This document shows positions 18,483-28,315 of a stretch of 45,367 bases of DNA, one piece after another. Positions within the stretch are counted from its first letter, which is position 1. Each line of letters begins with the position of its first letter. Position numbers and translations under genes: made by a program. A model generated the notes under the pieces. The model made no database searches. It was not told where the DNA came from and saw nothing but the letters and a program-made list of their open reading frames with translations. Origin of the DNA: Tritrichomonas foetus (lineage: Eukaryota > Parabasalia > Tritrichomonadida > Tritrichomonadidae); contig MLAK01001038.1 in the NCBI GenBank assembly GCA_001839685.1, positions 40,723 through 86,089 of the forward strand, read 5' to 3'.

Positions 18483-19111
18483 GAATTGTTACAATCTCAA
18501 AAAGTAAAAGAACGTTTATTGCATTCAATTTTCTAGTTGGTTGAACAAAAAGGACACATAAGATCCAATCAAAAAAAATGTAAAGTTCCCAAAAAGTAAA
18601 TTTCAGTGACATTCAAAAAGGAGTAGTTTATCTATGTCAAAGAGAAATTTGTTTCACCAAAATTGAATTGGGATTTTTATCACTTTTGCCTTCAAACATC
18701 GGTGATACCAAAAATTGTTTCGATATTCACTTTTTGACTAAATTTGAAGAGACTTTCTATTGTGTATAATCAGCATATTTCCATAACTTTGATACCTGTG
18801 TAACAAATAAAAATTCTTGTTTGAAATGGCTGATAGAAATTCTATCATCAAAAAAGTAGAATCAAGATTCGAAGTTTTCCTTTTGATATACCAGTTTATA
18901 TCATAATAGCATGTCTTTAATTTTCTTAAGTAAATTATTGCTAATAATCCCTTCATATGAAGGAGATCGAGGAGAATTAAAGTGTCAATCTCAATCATGA
19001 TGAATCACTACAAATTGTATCACTAAATGCTCACGTTGAGAGTAAGAAATAGTTTGTAAAAAAATCAATAATATCCTCATTTTCTATCAAGATAAAAATA
19101 TTGTCGAATTT
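18483..19111. other. divergent intergenic region (DHHC / Sam50)
   Basis: Promoter region for two divergent genes. It contains GAACGTTTATT at 18510-18520, 28 bases upstream of the DHHC ATG, one of several AACGTT motifs before genes in this window. An 86-codon minus frame at 18738-18998 begins with ATG but shows no domain and is probably chance. Confidence 0.45.
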
Positions 19112-19116
19112 TCACA
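19112..19116 (+). promoter_or_regulatory. Inr-like initiator of the Sam50 gene
   Basis: TCACA matches TCAYW and lies 59 bases before the ATG at 19173. It is downstream of the TTG at 19101 where the frame opens, which supports the ATG at 19173 as the start. Confidence 0.4.
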
Positions 19117-19172
19117 AAGATTTAACTAATAACCGTTTTTATTTGGTCGACCGATCTGTAAAGAATCCAAAA

Positions 19173-20384
19173 ATGTTTCATAGAAAGCCTCCTCGTCCAA
19201 ATTGGTTTTCCGAATCTCCAATCCGAAAGGAAATGGAACGTATACAGTCATTGAAAATCGAATACGAGAAAAAAAACGAGATGATCAAAGAATTAATCGA
19301 AAAGATAAAACCAATCAAGTCAATTAAGTCAATCGAAATTCACAGACTTTTCAGAAATGGCCATTCAGACCGCTTCAATCCTTTCATTCTTAAAGTTGTT
19401 CCAAGGTGCGGCCAATTGGCAACTTCAATTGGAGGAGAGACAGGCACGACTCATTCAGTTCACATTTCAACCGGTTACGCAAACTTTTTCTATGAAAACG
19501 AATATGTAGAATTTTCCGCGAAAATTCGGTCAGACAGTTCACCAAAATTCACCTTAAATTTCACCAAAGACTTAATAAATGAAGCTGATTTTTCACTTAG
19601 CAAAAACTGCTTTACAACTTATTCATTATCAGCTTCATATGATATGAACACTTTCAAGAAACAGAAAATACATATTGCTTCAATTTCAGCAACAGCTCAT
19701 AAAAAAGGAAGCGATTTAGTTAATACTGCTTCTTTATCTATGGTTAATGAAGATCATTCTGCAGATGCTCCACCAGCTATGTATTTTGATCCATCACCAT
19801 ATTTCAAAGCATCAATAAAAACAGAAAGTGCTTCAATCATTCCAACACTTGCTGCACTCTCTGAACTTTCTTTGCTTTTGGCAAAAAGTTCCCAAAAAAT
19901 TACACTTATTCCCTTTTTGAAAGTTCGTTCAAATATCTCAAAAACATTACAATCATGCAACTTAAAAGGCCACTGTTCAGGTGGTTTCATTTTATCTCCA
20001 TTTGCTGTTCCATTTGCTGAAAAGTTCAAAATTGGCGGTATTCCAATCGCCAGGGGAGTTGACAATGATGAATTTGGTCCAAAAATTGGTAATTTCCCAT
20101 CTGGATGTGATGCCTACATTTCTGGAACTTTGGAGTTCTTTCAGCCTGTTTTTCCTGAACAAAATTTCAATGCCCACTTCTTTGTGAATGGTGCGGTTGC
20201 AGGAAACTTCAAATCAAACAATATTTTTGATGTTCAGCCACATATATCCTCAATTTTGACATGTGGAACAGGATTCATATTCCAACAGGGTCCAATTCAA
20301 GTTGAATTGAATGCACAACTTCCTTACTACGTCTCTGAAGGAATTAAGACACTGAAATACCAAATTGGATTCACACCTGTTTAA
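19173..20384 (+). CDS. SAM50: Sam50/Omp85-family outer-membrane barrel assembly protein
   Basis: 403 residues from the first ATG. The open frame extends 24 codons further upstream, but only to a TTG. Sam50 inserts beta-barrel proteins into the outer membrane of mitochondria-type organelles, here the hydrogenosome. After a short charged helix (about 12-50, RKEMERIQSLKIEYEKKNEM) the protein is alternating beta-strand sequence to its end. The loop-6 motif is ARGV at about 293-296 (usual form RGF), preceded by FKIGGIP and followed by FGPK. Then comes a block, GCDAYISGTLEFFQP, matching the family's GGDAY-x-x-x-x-x-E segment. The C-terminus LKYQIGF resembles a beta-signal. There is room for at most a fragment of one POTRA domain. 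The family assignment rests on these motifs. Confidence 0.82.
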   Translation: MFHRKPPRPNWFSESPIRKEMERIQSLKIEYEKKNEMIKELIEKIKPIKSIKSIEIHRLFRNGHSDRFNPFILKVVPRCGQLATSIGGETGTTHSVHISTGYANFFYENEYVEFSAKIRSDSSPKFTLNFTKDLINEADFSLSKNCFTTYSLSASYDMNTFKKQKIHIASISATAHKKGSDLVNTASLSMVNEDHSADAPPAMYFDPSPYFKASIKTESASIIPTLAALSELSLLLAKSSQKITLIPFLKVRSNISKTLQSCNLKGHCSGGFILSPFAVPFAEKFKIGGIPIARGVDNDEFGPKIGNFPSGCDAYISGTLEFFQPVFPEQNFNAHFFVNGAVAGNFKSNNIFDVQPHISSILTCGTGFIFQQGPIQVELNAQLPYYVSEGIKTLKYQIGFTPV

Positions 20385-20849
20385 AATACCAAATAGAGAG
20401 AAATTGTTTCTTCTGTTTTTATCACTTTTAACTTTTTTTTTCACTTTAATGTAAAAAATTCTTTAAAATATTTTTCCCCTCCTTTTTCTTTTGAAATATA
20501 ATCGCTTTTTTCAAAGATTAAAAGGAAAAAAAGAGATCAATATGAATGATGTTCTACATACTTAAATAAAAGAATTCATACATCAATAAGAAATCTTCAT
20601 ATATATTATATAGTTGGACAAGTAATAATTAGTTTTTTATCTCATTTTATATCATAAACAGGCAATTACATAAACTTAGTTACCTCATGAAATTGATAAC
20701 GAGTTATGATTAGAATTGTTCTTTTGAATCAAATATGATCATCATTTGATCCAAAATATGGATAATATGATAGTCGAAACCAACAAATAAGTTTTTAAAA
20801 AAGGCAAAAGAATGGAAACCACCATTGACTCAATAAAAATCTTTTAGAT
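20385..20849. other. intergenic spacer (convergent 3' ends)
   Basis: 3' regions of Sam50 and the tail-anchored protein gene. The Sam50 stop is within TTTAAAAT, so it carries the TAAA that Trichomonas uses as its polyadenylation signal. AT-rich with nothing else seen. Confidence 0.5.
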
Positions 20850-22886
20850 CTACTGACATTTCAGCTTAAAAAATAATACTAATATAATAATAACCGCCCA
20901 AATGAACAAAACATTCATGATATTAGCTGTTTTGTTTGGTGGTTGGCATATTTCTGCATCACATAGTTCAAATGAGACTGCTTCAGATGTAGACAATTTA
21001 AAAATGGGTGGAAGGAGGTCAATACAAAACAATGAAGAAGAGAATACCAAAGGATCTTTTGCCTGCAATTCTATTGCGCTTGAATCATCCTCATTTAAAA
21101 ACAAGTCTTCTCCTGCAGAATAATCAGATGTTAATTGCAAAGGGAAGCTGAGCATTGAACTTCTCCTTCTCCCATATTTCTGATCTTTCTTAGATGCTTT
21201 ATCGTCTTCGATGGAACCTTTCTCTTCGTCATAACTACTTTTATTTTCTTCATTGCTACTTTTATCATCATTGTCAGTAGAAACTTTTCCTTCAGAGAGG
21301 AAGTAATTATCATTTTTGTTCAACTTTTCTTCTTTTTTTTCGTTAGCTTCTTCATGAAGTTCATTATTTTTGTTATTAACAGAATTACTTCCATTATCGA
21401 TTTCATTCATATTTTCAATCAAGTTAGCGCATTTATCAACACTGTCGATGCTTTCGAATTGTAAATCTGGTACATCATAGTCTGGTTCTTCCAGAAGACA
21501 GTCGCGAGGAGATAGTTTAATTTCATTGTTATTGTCAGTGGGACAAATCACATTAGTTGGATCATGATTAGATAATTGTTCATTAGAAACATCAAAACTA
21601 TTACTACCAAGAACTTCATCATTAAATAAATTTTCATTACTCTGATTTCCTGATAAACCTGATTTAGATAATGATTTTTCACCTTCTTCGTCATCACTAA
21701 GTTGATACATTGCATCATTTTCTTCAATGTCAGAAATATCAAGACTGATGGGATCAGAATCAAATAAAAGTTCTTTTCCATCTTGAAATTCAGACAATGA
21801 AGAACAAAAAGAACCATCAGAATCATCAGATGATGATTTTGTTAAATCAATCAAAAGAGAATTCCTTTTAATTGATTGCCTTCTTCTTGAACTTCTTTTT
21901 GTTATTCCTTTTTCTTTCTTCGACGATGGATTAATTGTACATCTTCTTGGAACTTTAACTTTAGATGGCAATACATGTTCTTTTTCAATTTCATTTTCAA
22001 TTTCGTTTTCAGCAAAGTTTTCTTTCTCCATTTTTACTGAATCTTTGATTCTTTCACTTCTAGCATTTGGAAGTGGTTCACCATCGATCATCATTTCAAT
22101 GACCCGCATTGCATTGGCGATTTCTGAGTCTAAATTATCAAGGAGGTAGGCTTGTCTCTTTAAATCAGAAATAGCAGAAATAATTGTTGTGAGTGAAGAT
22201 TCAATACATTTTTTGGATTTGTCTTGATTTGCATGACTAGCGCTTGAAAGTGAGAAGAACTTGCATTTATCGCCTGTTATTTCCGACCTAAATTGTCTTA
22301 GCTGATTTCTCATTGATTCCAAATCACGGACTTTTTGTGTCTCGTCAATTTTGGAATCACAAATTTGGGCAAACCGATCAACAATTTGTATAAATGATTT
22401 TTGGACTTTTTCGACGATTAAAGAGAATTCATGTTGGATTCCCGGAATTGCAGGCGGATTGCTTCTTATTGATTTAATGGCGCCGATGATATCTAAAGTA
22501 AGTCGTTCGATTTCTCGCGAGCAATAATAATAAGCGGAATGAGTTGAGATTTGATGGAGGATTTTATCAAAGTTATTCCATTGTATCCAGAATTCTTTAT
22601 TTAAATCAGGATTTGGACTTTCTTTGATTTTATTAAAGATGGTTTGGAGATCCTGGATGATTTGATTAAATTGCTTTCTCGTATCGGAGTCCATTCCAAG
22701 TGTTGCAAATGGTTTTTCAAATGTATTTAAAACATGATTGATACTTCTTTCTTGATTTTTGATTGGAGAAAAATTTAACCTGAACGCGATATCTTTCATT
22801 GTGTCTTGTGACTTCTTTAATGTTGGATATTTCGGAGATTGATTGCCTCGCTGTGGGCTTATTGCAAAGATTGGTTTGGCTTCCAT
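20850..22886 (-). CDS. acidic tail-anchored membrane protein (hypothetical)
   Basis: 678 residues, ATG start. The first 265 residues are helical and moderately charged, with heptad-like stretches (DTRKQFNQIIQDLQTIFNKIKES, SIRSNPPAIPG linker, ESMRNQLRQFRSEITG). Residues about 280-350 are basic (RRCTINPSS, KRSSRRRQSIKRNS). A long disordered acidic and Ser/Asn-rich region follows to about 610. A single hydrophobic span lies at the extreme C-terminus (about 657-673, MNVLFIWAVIIILVLFF) with only a few residues after it. This is the layout of a tail-anchored protein inserted after translation, with the bulk in the cytosol. Charge around the anchor (N side CQPPNK, C side KLK) does not decide between ER and organelle outer membrane. 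No domain is recognised. Confidence 0.72.
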   Translation of the reverse strand: MEAKPIFAISPQRGNQSPKYPTLKKSQDTMKDIAFRLNFSPIKNQERSINHVLNTFEKPFATLGMDSDTRKQFNQIIQDLQTIFNKIKESPNPDLNKEFWIQWNNFDKILHQISTHSAYYYCSREIERLTLDIIGAIKSIRSNPPAIPGIQHEFSLIVEKVQKSFIQIVDRFAQICDSKIDETQKVRDLESMRNQLRQFRSEITGDKCKFFSLSSASHANQDKSKKCIESSLTTIISAISDLKRQAYLLDNLDSEIANAMRVIEMMIDGEPLPNARSERIKDSVKMEKENFAENEIENEIEKEHVLPSKVKVPRRCTINPSSKKEKGITKRSSRRRQSIKRNSLLIDLTKSSSDDSDGSFCSSLSEFQDGKELLFDSDPISLDISDIEENDAMYQLSDDEEGEKSLSKSGLSGNQSNENLFNDEVLGSNSFDVSNEQLSNHDPTNVICPTDNNNEIKLSPRDCLLEEPDYDVPDLQFESIDSVDKCANLIENMNEIDNGSNSVNNKNNELHEEANEKKEEKLNKNDNYFLSEGKVSTDNDDKSSNEENKSSYDEEKGSIEDDKASKKDQKYGRRRSSMLSFPLQLTSDYSAGEDLFLNEDDSSAIELQAKDPLVFSSSLFCIDLLPPIFKLSTSEAVSFELCDAEICQPPNKTANIMNVLFIWAVIIILVLFFKLKCQ

Positions 22887-23146
22887 TCTTTATTGATGCT
22901 TAACGTACATCACTCAAGAAAAAATTGAATCAATCATCTAACTTTTTTTAACGTTCGAATTTGTTTGACCAAATATATTCAGAATAATATCATCACAGAA
23001 TGATATCACTGAGATTTATAATTGAAGCTTATAAACTAAAACCTATTTAGTAGAAGAACTCAAACAGCTGAAAAAGAAATAACAATACATTTATACAACA
23101 TAAAAACTATATATTTTGAATATCAACCAATATATTAATGTACAAG

Positions 23147-24526
23147 TTAAAGTGGATTCTTTGGGGCTGTTTTCACTCTGATAATTCTAGGTTTCTTTGA
23201 TTGCATTACTGTTGGCTTACAAGGAACGTATTTAGCAAATGACCAATTTTCTGTCGAAATAAAATCATCACTATCATCAAACGGCGCGGAAAATGCAAAA
23301 TAAGCAGCTGCTGGAGTAAGAACAGGCTTTTTACTTCCGGCAGTCATTGGTTTCCTATTATCAAGTCTGTTTGTCATTTCTTTAATTTCTTCAATCATTG
23401 CCGATAGCTTTGGAGCTTCAAATCTGTCAGATTGTGTGGTAGTAGGTTTCCCCATATTTTCCCCTAACATGTCAATCAAAATTGAACGAACTGAAGTTGC
23501 ACATTCATTAAGGAAAGTAATGAAAGATTCATGTTCGGCACTCATTTTGAATTCTGGTTTTGGCTTTGGCATATTCCTAGCACGAACTTCTTCTTCCCTC
23601 TTTTTTTCTTCTCTTTCTTGCAATTCTGCATTCTTTTTAATTTCTTCTTCTTCTTGTTCCCTTTGAATATATTCTTGTTTAATTGCTTTTAGCTTAGCAA
23701 GAACTGCTTGTTGTTTTTCTTCTTGTTCTTTTAAATTTTGATTTTTCTTAGTGAGTCTTTCAATCTCTCTTTGCATTGAAGCATTATCATCGTCGATTGT
23801 CTGATTCACTTCAGAAAGGTGTTTTGATGACTCGATTTGTGAATCCAAACTTTTCAAATGTGCTTCACTTTGTGTCAGAAAAGTTGTCGATAAATGGGAA
23901 ATATCGCCAGATCTTAATCTTAGAGATTCAGCGCGCGCCTGACGAATTGCTTCAGCGAGTAAAACTCTATGCTTTTCAATTTTTGCCTGCGCATTCTGCC
24001 TTGTTTCTGCAATTCCTTCACTACACAAAACACGATTGTGATGAATTGTTGATTTTAATTCAGATAAATGTGACCGAAATGTATCTGATTGTCTTTGCCA
24101 TTCTGCGTAATGCGACAGTTGTGTTTCAACTTCACGGGACTCTTTCAAAATCACTTCTTTTTTTTCTATGAACTCGGCATTGAGTTCTTCGGTCATTTTG
24201 GCATATTTCTCTTCAGCATCTTTAATGGACTGCCTGACACTTCTAATTTCATTTTTCAGTTCACGCAATTTGGTTTTCAGATCTTTGATCTTAGTTGCAA
24301 CAATAGTTGACATTCTGTTGTTGTCAGCTGTCCGTGTGATAATGAGGCGCTCTATTTCTTCAACTTTGGCGTAGTTTTCCTTTTTATAATTGATTAATTG
24401 TTGATCTGCTGAATGTTGAAGCATAACGTTAGTAGTTAGTCGAGGGATCTCCTTTAGGTTATTTTTGAATTCTCTTACCACTTCGGCGTCGTTCGCCTCC
24501 TTTGCGTCCTTTGCGGCTTTGCTCAT
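23147..24526 (-). CDS. coiled-coil protein, possible basal-body/axoneme component
   Basis: 459 residues, ATG start. Almost the entire stretch from residue 35 to 320 is predicted coiled coil, with dense Lys, Glu, Arg and heptads (KIKDLKTKLRELKNEIRSVR, EIERLTKKNQNLKEQEEKQQ). A KKREEEVRARN segment precedes a globular C-terminal part (about 330-450) with SFITFLNECATSVRSILIDM. The arrangement resembles the DUF4515/BBOF1-like basal-body family and other ciliary coiled-coil proteins, but I see no diagnostic motif, so the resemblance could be compositional. The last residues are basic (KKPRIIRVKTAPKN). Its distance from IFT140 means the two are not a cluster. A flagellar role is therefore only a suggestion. 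Confidence 0.6.
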   Translation of the reverse strand: MSKAAKDAKEANDAEVVREFKNNLKEIPRLTTNVMLQHSADQQLINYKKENYAKVEEIERLIITRTADNNRMSTIVATKIKDLKTKLRELKNEIRSVRQSIKDAEEKYAKMTEELNAEFIEKKEVILKESREVETQLSHYAEWQRQSDTFRSHLSELKSTIHHNRVLCSEGIAETRQNAQAKIEKHRVLLAEAIRQARAESLRLRSGDISHLSTTFLTQSEAHLKSLDSQIESSKHLSEVNQTIDDDNASMQREIERLTKKNQNLKEQEEKQQAVLAKLKAIKQEYIQREQEEEEIKKNAELQEREEKKREEEVRARNMPKPKPEFKMSAEHESFITFLNECATSVRSILIDMLGENMGKPTTTQSDRFEAPKLSAMIEEIKEMTNRLDNRKPMTAGSKKPVLTPAAAYFAFSAPFDDSDDFISTENWSFAKYVPCKPTVMQSKKPRIIRVKTAPKNPL

Positions 24527-25082
24527 TTCTCGAAAAAAGTTTGTTGTAAAATTTTTGAACTTTTTCTATGAATTCCTTCACGATATTTCCTCTTTTTGAA
24601 TAAATAGGTTTCAAAATTTCACAAAAAAACGGGTTTTCTTTTTAAACTTCGTTCAAATAAACTCAGAATTTTCATTTACCCAGACTCAGCAGAGTGATCA
24701 TGCTTGAAATAACAAATAGAATGCCATTATAAATACTTATCGGATGAATAACGCATGTGCAAATAAAAATGTGTATTGCTGGTTGTAATGATAAAATTTC
24801 TCATTTTAATGTCAGACAGTTTGCTTATTAAGTGACTCTATTTCTAAAAAATGAATTACAAAGACACATCGATTATGTTTGATTCCATGAATGACAATTT
24901 TATTGATTCATATTATTGGACGAATATGATAATTAACATCAAAAAGAAAATATTTGGTATACTTTTTCACAACATATATCTCTATATTATACTCACTTTA
25001 GTTTCCTGATAATCCCACAATTCATTTTTCCTATTTCAATTTTACCCATTCAAAGGGTAATTTCCCCTAGTAGAATCTCTTG
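24527..25082. other. divergent intergenic region (coiled-coil / BET)
   Basis: AT-rich promoter region for two divergent genes. On the minus strand TCATA at 24567-24571 lies about 42 bases before the coiled-coil gene ATG and fits TCAYW. No ORFs or repeats were seen. Confidence 0.5.
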
Positions 25083-26192
25083 ATGTCCGTCAAAGGACAG
25101 AAATTCATATTTACTTTCAACCCACAGAATTATCACAGACAATCTTATAAAGTTCCGCCCGTTAAATTTACATGCCAGGCGTTAGCAAGTGATACTCTCG
25201 CTCCACATCTCAAATTATGTTCCAAATTTTTAAGTTATTTACAGAATCGACGCGATACTATCGCTTTCCAACATCCCGTCCCGAACGATCCAATAAATAT
25301 ACCCGATTACTATAAAATTATTAAACATCCAATGGATTTCTCGACCGTTGGAAAAAAAATATTCGATAATCAATATCCCGACTTAGAATCCTTTAAATCA
25401 GACATCGATTTGATCTGGTCCAATTGTATAACATACAACCAAGTCAACTCTAATCTCGGCCGACACGCGCTTAAATTAAAATCCATTTTCGACGAATTAT
25501 GGGATTTACATACAAATCTTTCCGATTTCGAAACACCTCTTCAATGTGTTGATTTAATGGCCGAAATAAATCGTATTTCAACGGAAGAATTCAATCCATC
25601 CAATATTTCAATGCAGATGTTTCGAATGCCGCCTTACCTCAAGCTCAAAATACCACAGTTCGATCGCATCATTAAGCCTGTTAAAACAGACCGAGAGCGA
25701 GATGACCATAACACATATTCACCACCACCGGAATCACTTTTGAACAATCCCATGACCACCAAAGAGAAGTATGAACTAGCTGTTGCTATTGATACTCTTC
25801 CGCCCGAACTTTTGGGTGAAGTTCTCGAAATTTTATATAAAAATCTGGAACTGAGAAGAGATCAAGAAAATGATGTTCCATTTTCTTCACTTGATAATGC
25901 TACGCTTCGAACAATTGAAGCTTATATAAAACACGCAAAAGAAAAGGAGCCAGCCGTCCGCAGAATGTATCAAAACGAGACAATTCCAGCAGAAAAGCAG
26001 CTTGAAATTCTCAAGGCCGAACTTGACCGCGTTGATGATCAACTCAGACTCAAGAAAGCCAGCAACAGCTCAAGTGAGTTTACCTCTGAAAATGATACCA
26101 CAGATGATACATCAGGTGAGTCAGATTCGACAGCAAGCTCAAGCTCAGAATCATCAGAAGGTTCATCAGACTCAGACACAGGAGAAGATTGA
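25083..26192 (+). CDS. BET-type bromodomain protein (bromodomain + NET)
   Basis: 369 residues from the ATG (the frame opens one codon earlier at a TTG). BET proteins bind acetylated histone tails and recruit transcription factors. A single bromodomain lies at about residues 38-140 with the ZA loop (HPVPNDPINIPDYYKII), KHPMDFSTVGKKI, and the acetyl-lysine Asn at 119 in CITYNQVN. A NET domain lies at about 221-285 (MTTKEKYELAVAIDTLPPEL, LGEVLEILYKN, then SSLDNATLRTIEAYIK). A coiled segment and an acidic Ser-rich tail follow (about 330-369). Plants and several protists also have one bromodomain plus NET, where animals have two. All key pocket residues are present. A second, degenerate relative lies at 41515. 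Confidence 0.94.
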   Translation: MSVKGQKFIFTFNPQNYHRQSYKVPPVKFTCQALASDTLAPHLKLCSKFLSYLQNRRDTIAFQHPVPNDPINIPDYYKIIKHPMDFSTVGKKIFDNQYPDLESFKSDIDLIWSNCITYNQVNSNLGRHALKLKSIFDELWDLHTNLSDFETPLQCVDLMAEINRISTEEFNPSNISMQMFRMPPYLKLKIPQFDRIIKPVKTDRERDDHNTYSPPPESLLNNPMTTKEKYELAVAIDTLPPELLGEVLEILYKNLELRRDQENDVPFSSLDNATLRTIEAYIKHAKEKEPAVRRMYQNETIPAEKQLEILKAELDRVDDQLRLKKASNSSSEFTSENDTTDDTSGESDSTASSSSESSEGSSDSDTGED

Positions 26193-27121
26193 GATTCCAT
26201 TTCTGTATTGTGTATATTTATATTTATATATACATTTATATTTATATCTATAACTATATATTAATATATTTAATTATTTTTATATTGTAATGTAAAAAAA
26301 ATAGACTATCATTAATTCCAATGTTTTTATGACATTTTCTTGAATTCTTTTTCTTTTTCTCTGTATTCCATCAAAGAGAGTACTTTTTACTTAATGCTTT
26401 GATGAAATCTTCAACTTTTTCATTTATATTTCCAATGTGCCCAATTATCATTCAGCATAGTTAACGTTTATATTCACAACTTCTTCTTTTAATGTCAAGA
26501 GACACAAACTCTCGGTTCATGATGATAATTGAATCAATTTTTTCCAGATGAATGAATCTACCGAACTCTTTTGTAACATTTTTCTCTGTTTTAATATTTA
26601 GGCATATTTTCAGGCCCAATCCACATCACTAGTCGTAATGCTAAGGTAGAGTACTGCTCTCGAAAAATGCACAAAATAAAGAGTAAAAAATAAGTAAAAT
26701 CATAGCAAATTTCCAATTTTAATGAGGAATTGTAACTTGTGGTCTTTCACTTCAAAATTTCTCTCAAAATAAGCAAATTTCATGAATTGAAAATGGATTG
26801 GTGTGCAGATTGAATTTGGTAATCATTGAAAATTCATTTTTCGTGACAAAAAATTTCATTGTAATGGATATTTCAAATAAGTGTATGCCTTCATGCAAGG
26901 TTTTGACAAAAGGCGAATTTCTTCCGAGTGGATGCGGATTAATCCATTTTTGTTGAACAAACAAGGAATGCGATCAAAGAGCAACTAACAGAAATATAAA
27001 AAAAGAAAGGCAAAAAAGAAATGAAATAAAATAAAATTCTAAAAAGAGAGATATGAGTTGTGATGAATTATCATCAAACTCGGCAATTTCATTAAAGCAC
27101 CAAATTTGCGTTTATTATCGC
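26193..27121. other. intergenic region (BET / P2 3' ends)
   Basis: AT-rich with a TATA/TTTA-rich run at about 26208-26275 just after the BET stop. An ACTAACAG sequence at about 26986 lacks the complete branch-acceptor motif and any convincing exons. A 66-codon minus frame at 26764-26964 starts at TTG and is rejected. Confidence 0.5.
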
Positions 27122-27439
27122 TTAACCGAAGAGGTCATCGAAACCACCAGCTAATTCGACAACTTCTTCTTCTTCTTTCTTCTCTTCCTTCTTTTCTTCT
27201 GCAGGAGCTGCACCACCAGCAGCTGGAGCGGCAGCACCACCACCAACAACAGCGAGTTTGGATGATCCTTCTTTGATCAATTCTGCGATATCTTTTCCGT
27301 CTAATTTGGCAAGGAGAGCATCGAGGGCTTGGGCGTCGACTGTGATTCCAACGCTTTCGAGGATTGATGTGATTTTAGCCTTGTTTGGGGCTGCATCGCC
27401 ACCAGCTTGAGCGAGAAGGTATGCTGCGATATACTTCAT
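27122..27439 (-). CDS. RPLP2: 60S acidic ribosomal protein P2
   Basis: 105 residues from the ATG beginning MKYIAAYLLAQAGG, which is the invariant P2 start. The frame is open a little further upstream but has only a TTG there. P1/P2 dimers form the ribosomal stalk that recruits and activates translation GTPases. The N-terminal helices (about 1-60) include ITSILESVGITVD and LDALLAKLDGKDI. A Gly/Ala hinge (GGGAAAPAAGGAAPA) and a highly acidic Glu/Lys stretch follow, ending GGFDDLFG, the conserved factor-binding tail form. It has the length of a typical P2 protein. A CCTTTTT element lies directly upstream of the ATG. Confidence 0.96.
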   Translation of the reverse strand: MKYIAAYLLAQAGGDAAPNKAKITSILESVGITVDAQALDALLAKLDGKDIAELIKEGSSKLAVVGGGAAAPAAGGAAPAEEKKEEKKEEEEVVELAGGFDDLFG

Positions 27440-27440
27440 T

Positions 27441-27447
27441 AAAAAGG
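27441..27447 (-). promoter_or_regulatory. M5-like (CCTTTW) start element of the P2 gene
   Basis: The minus strand reads CCTTTTT ending one base before the ATG. CCTTTW is a start-site element reported for Trichomonas genes that lack the TCAYW initiator, and no TCAYW is present here. The element would place the message start within a few bases of the ATG. Confidence 0.45.
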
Positions 27448-27880
27448 TCGGCCATAACCGCAATAACTGTTCATGTTCCGACCAAATTTATTTTTAAAAA
27501 AAATTACATTGACCAATTAAATACACAAAACACAATCAAAATTCATAACGTTACGAGATTTCAATCAACTCTATTCCTCGAAATGAGATTTCCCTCGCAA
27601 TCGGAAAACAGCTCATAATGGTCAGGAGATTCGATATTTTGTGCTCATTTAGCATTTACTCGCGTATATATTGTAATTGATATCCGAAAATGCTGTCCAT
27701 TTACAAATAACACTTTTCCGATAAAAATATTAAAATCATCGATCAGAAAATTTTGTTTTTCTCTAGAACCTAGACTAGGTAAAACGGAAAGTTGCAACAC
27801 CTAGAAAAAGGTGCAAATGGAAAACAAAATCTTCTTCTTTTCTCTTTTTTCTCAATAAGAAGATTCATTATATATTGGTC

Positions 27881-27925
27881 AAAACAAAACAAAACAAAAC
27901 AAACAAATAAATAATAATAATAATA
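27881..27925. repeat. AAAAC and AATA simple repeats
   Basis: Several AAAAC units pass into AAATA/AATA units. Simple slippage-type repeat. Confidence 0.85.
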
Positions 27926-27968
27926 AAATTATGAAAAAATCGAAATTTAATGATGTTTTTTTTCTTTC

Positions 27969-27990
27969 TTTTTTTTTTTTTTTTTTTTTT
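27969..27990. repeat. 22-base poly(T) tract
   Basis: Uninterrupted T run, preceded by TTTC units. Confidence 0.9.
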
Positions 27991-28315
27991 CCACCTAATT
28001 TCTAAAATTGTATACGATTTTTTGTTTGACCAGATGCAGGTTAACCGAAAGTATAAGAAAAGTTAGCTTTGAGTAAAAAAAAATATTTCATGAATCACAT
28101 TATCTTGAATGAAACATAACAAAATATAAAGGGAATGGTTCAAAATATGAAATCCAGCTCGAACAAAATGTTCACGTTATCATTGAAGGATTATTTAATA
28201 ATATTATTATAAAAAAGAAAACATAAAAAGATTTAGCACGTCAATATATTTATTTTTAAAAATTCATTTCTATTGAAAAATAATTTATGATATGAATAAA
28301 TGATAGAATATAATA

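Larger units (their letters stand above)
27480..28315. other. low-complexity intergenic region
   Basis: AT-rich with an AAAAC/AAAC repeat and an ATAA repeat at about 27881-27925, a run of 22 T at 27969-27990, and an AGACTAGGT/CTAGAACCT-like patch near 27765. No genes were seen. Confidence 0.55.

Noticed and set aside
18738..18998. 86-residue ATG-starting frame between DHHC and Sam50
   Set aside because: Hydrophobic/Leu-rich composition with no domain and no initiator; likely chance in AT-rich DNA.
26981..26992. ACTAACAG downstream of the BET gene
   Set aside because: It lacks the ACACAG/ATACAG spacing of the true acceptors, and the only upstream donor (GTATGC) does not match the consensus. 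Neither flank is coding.
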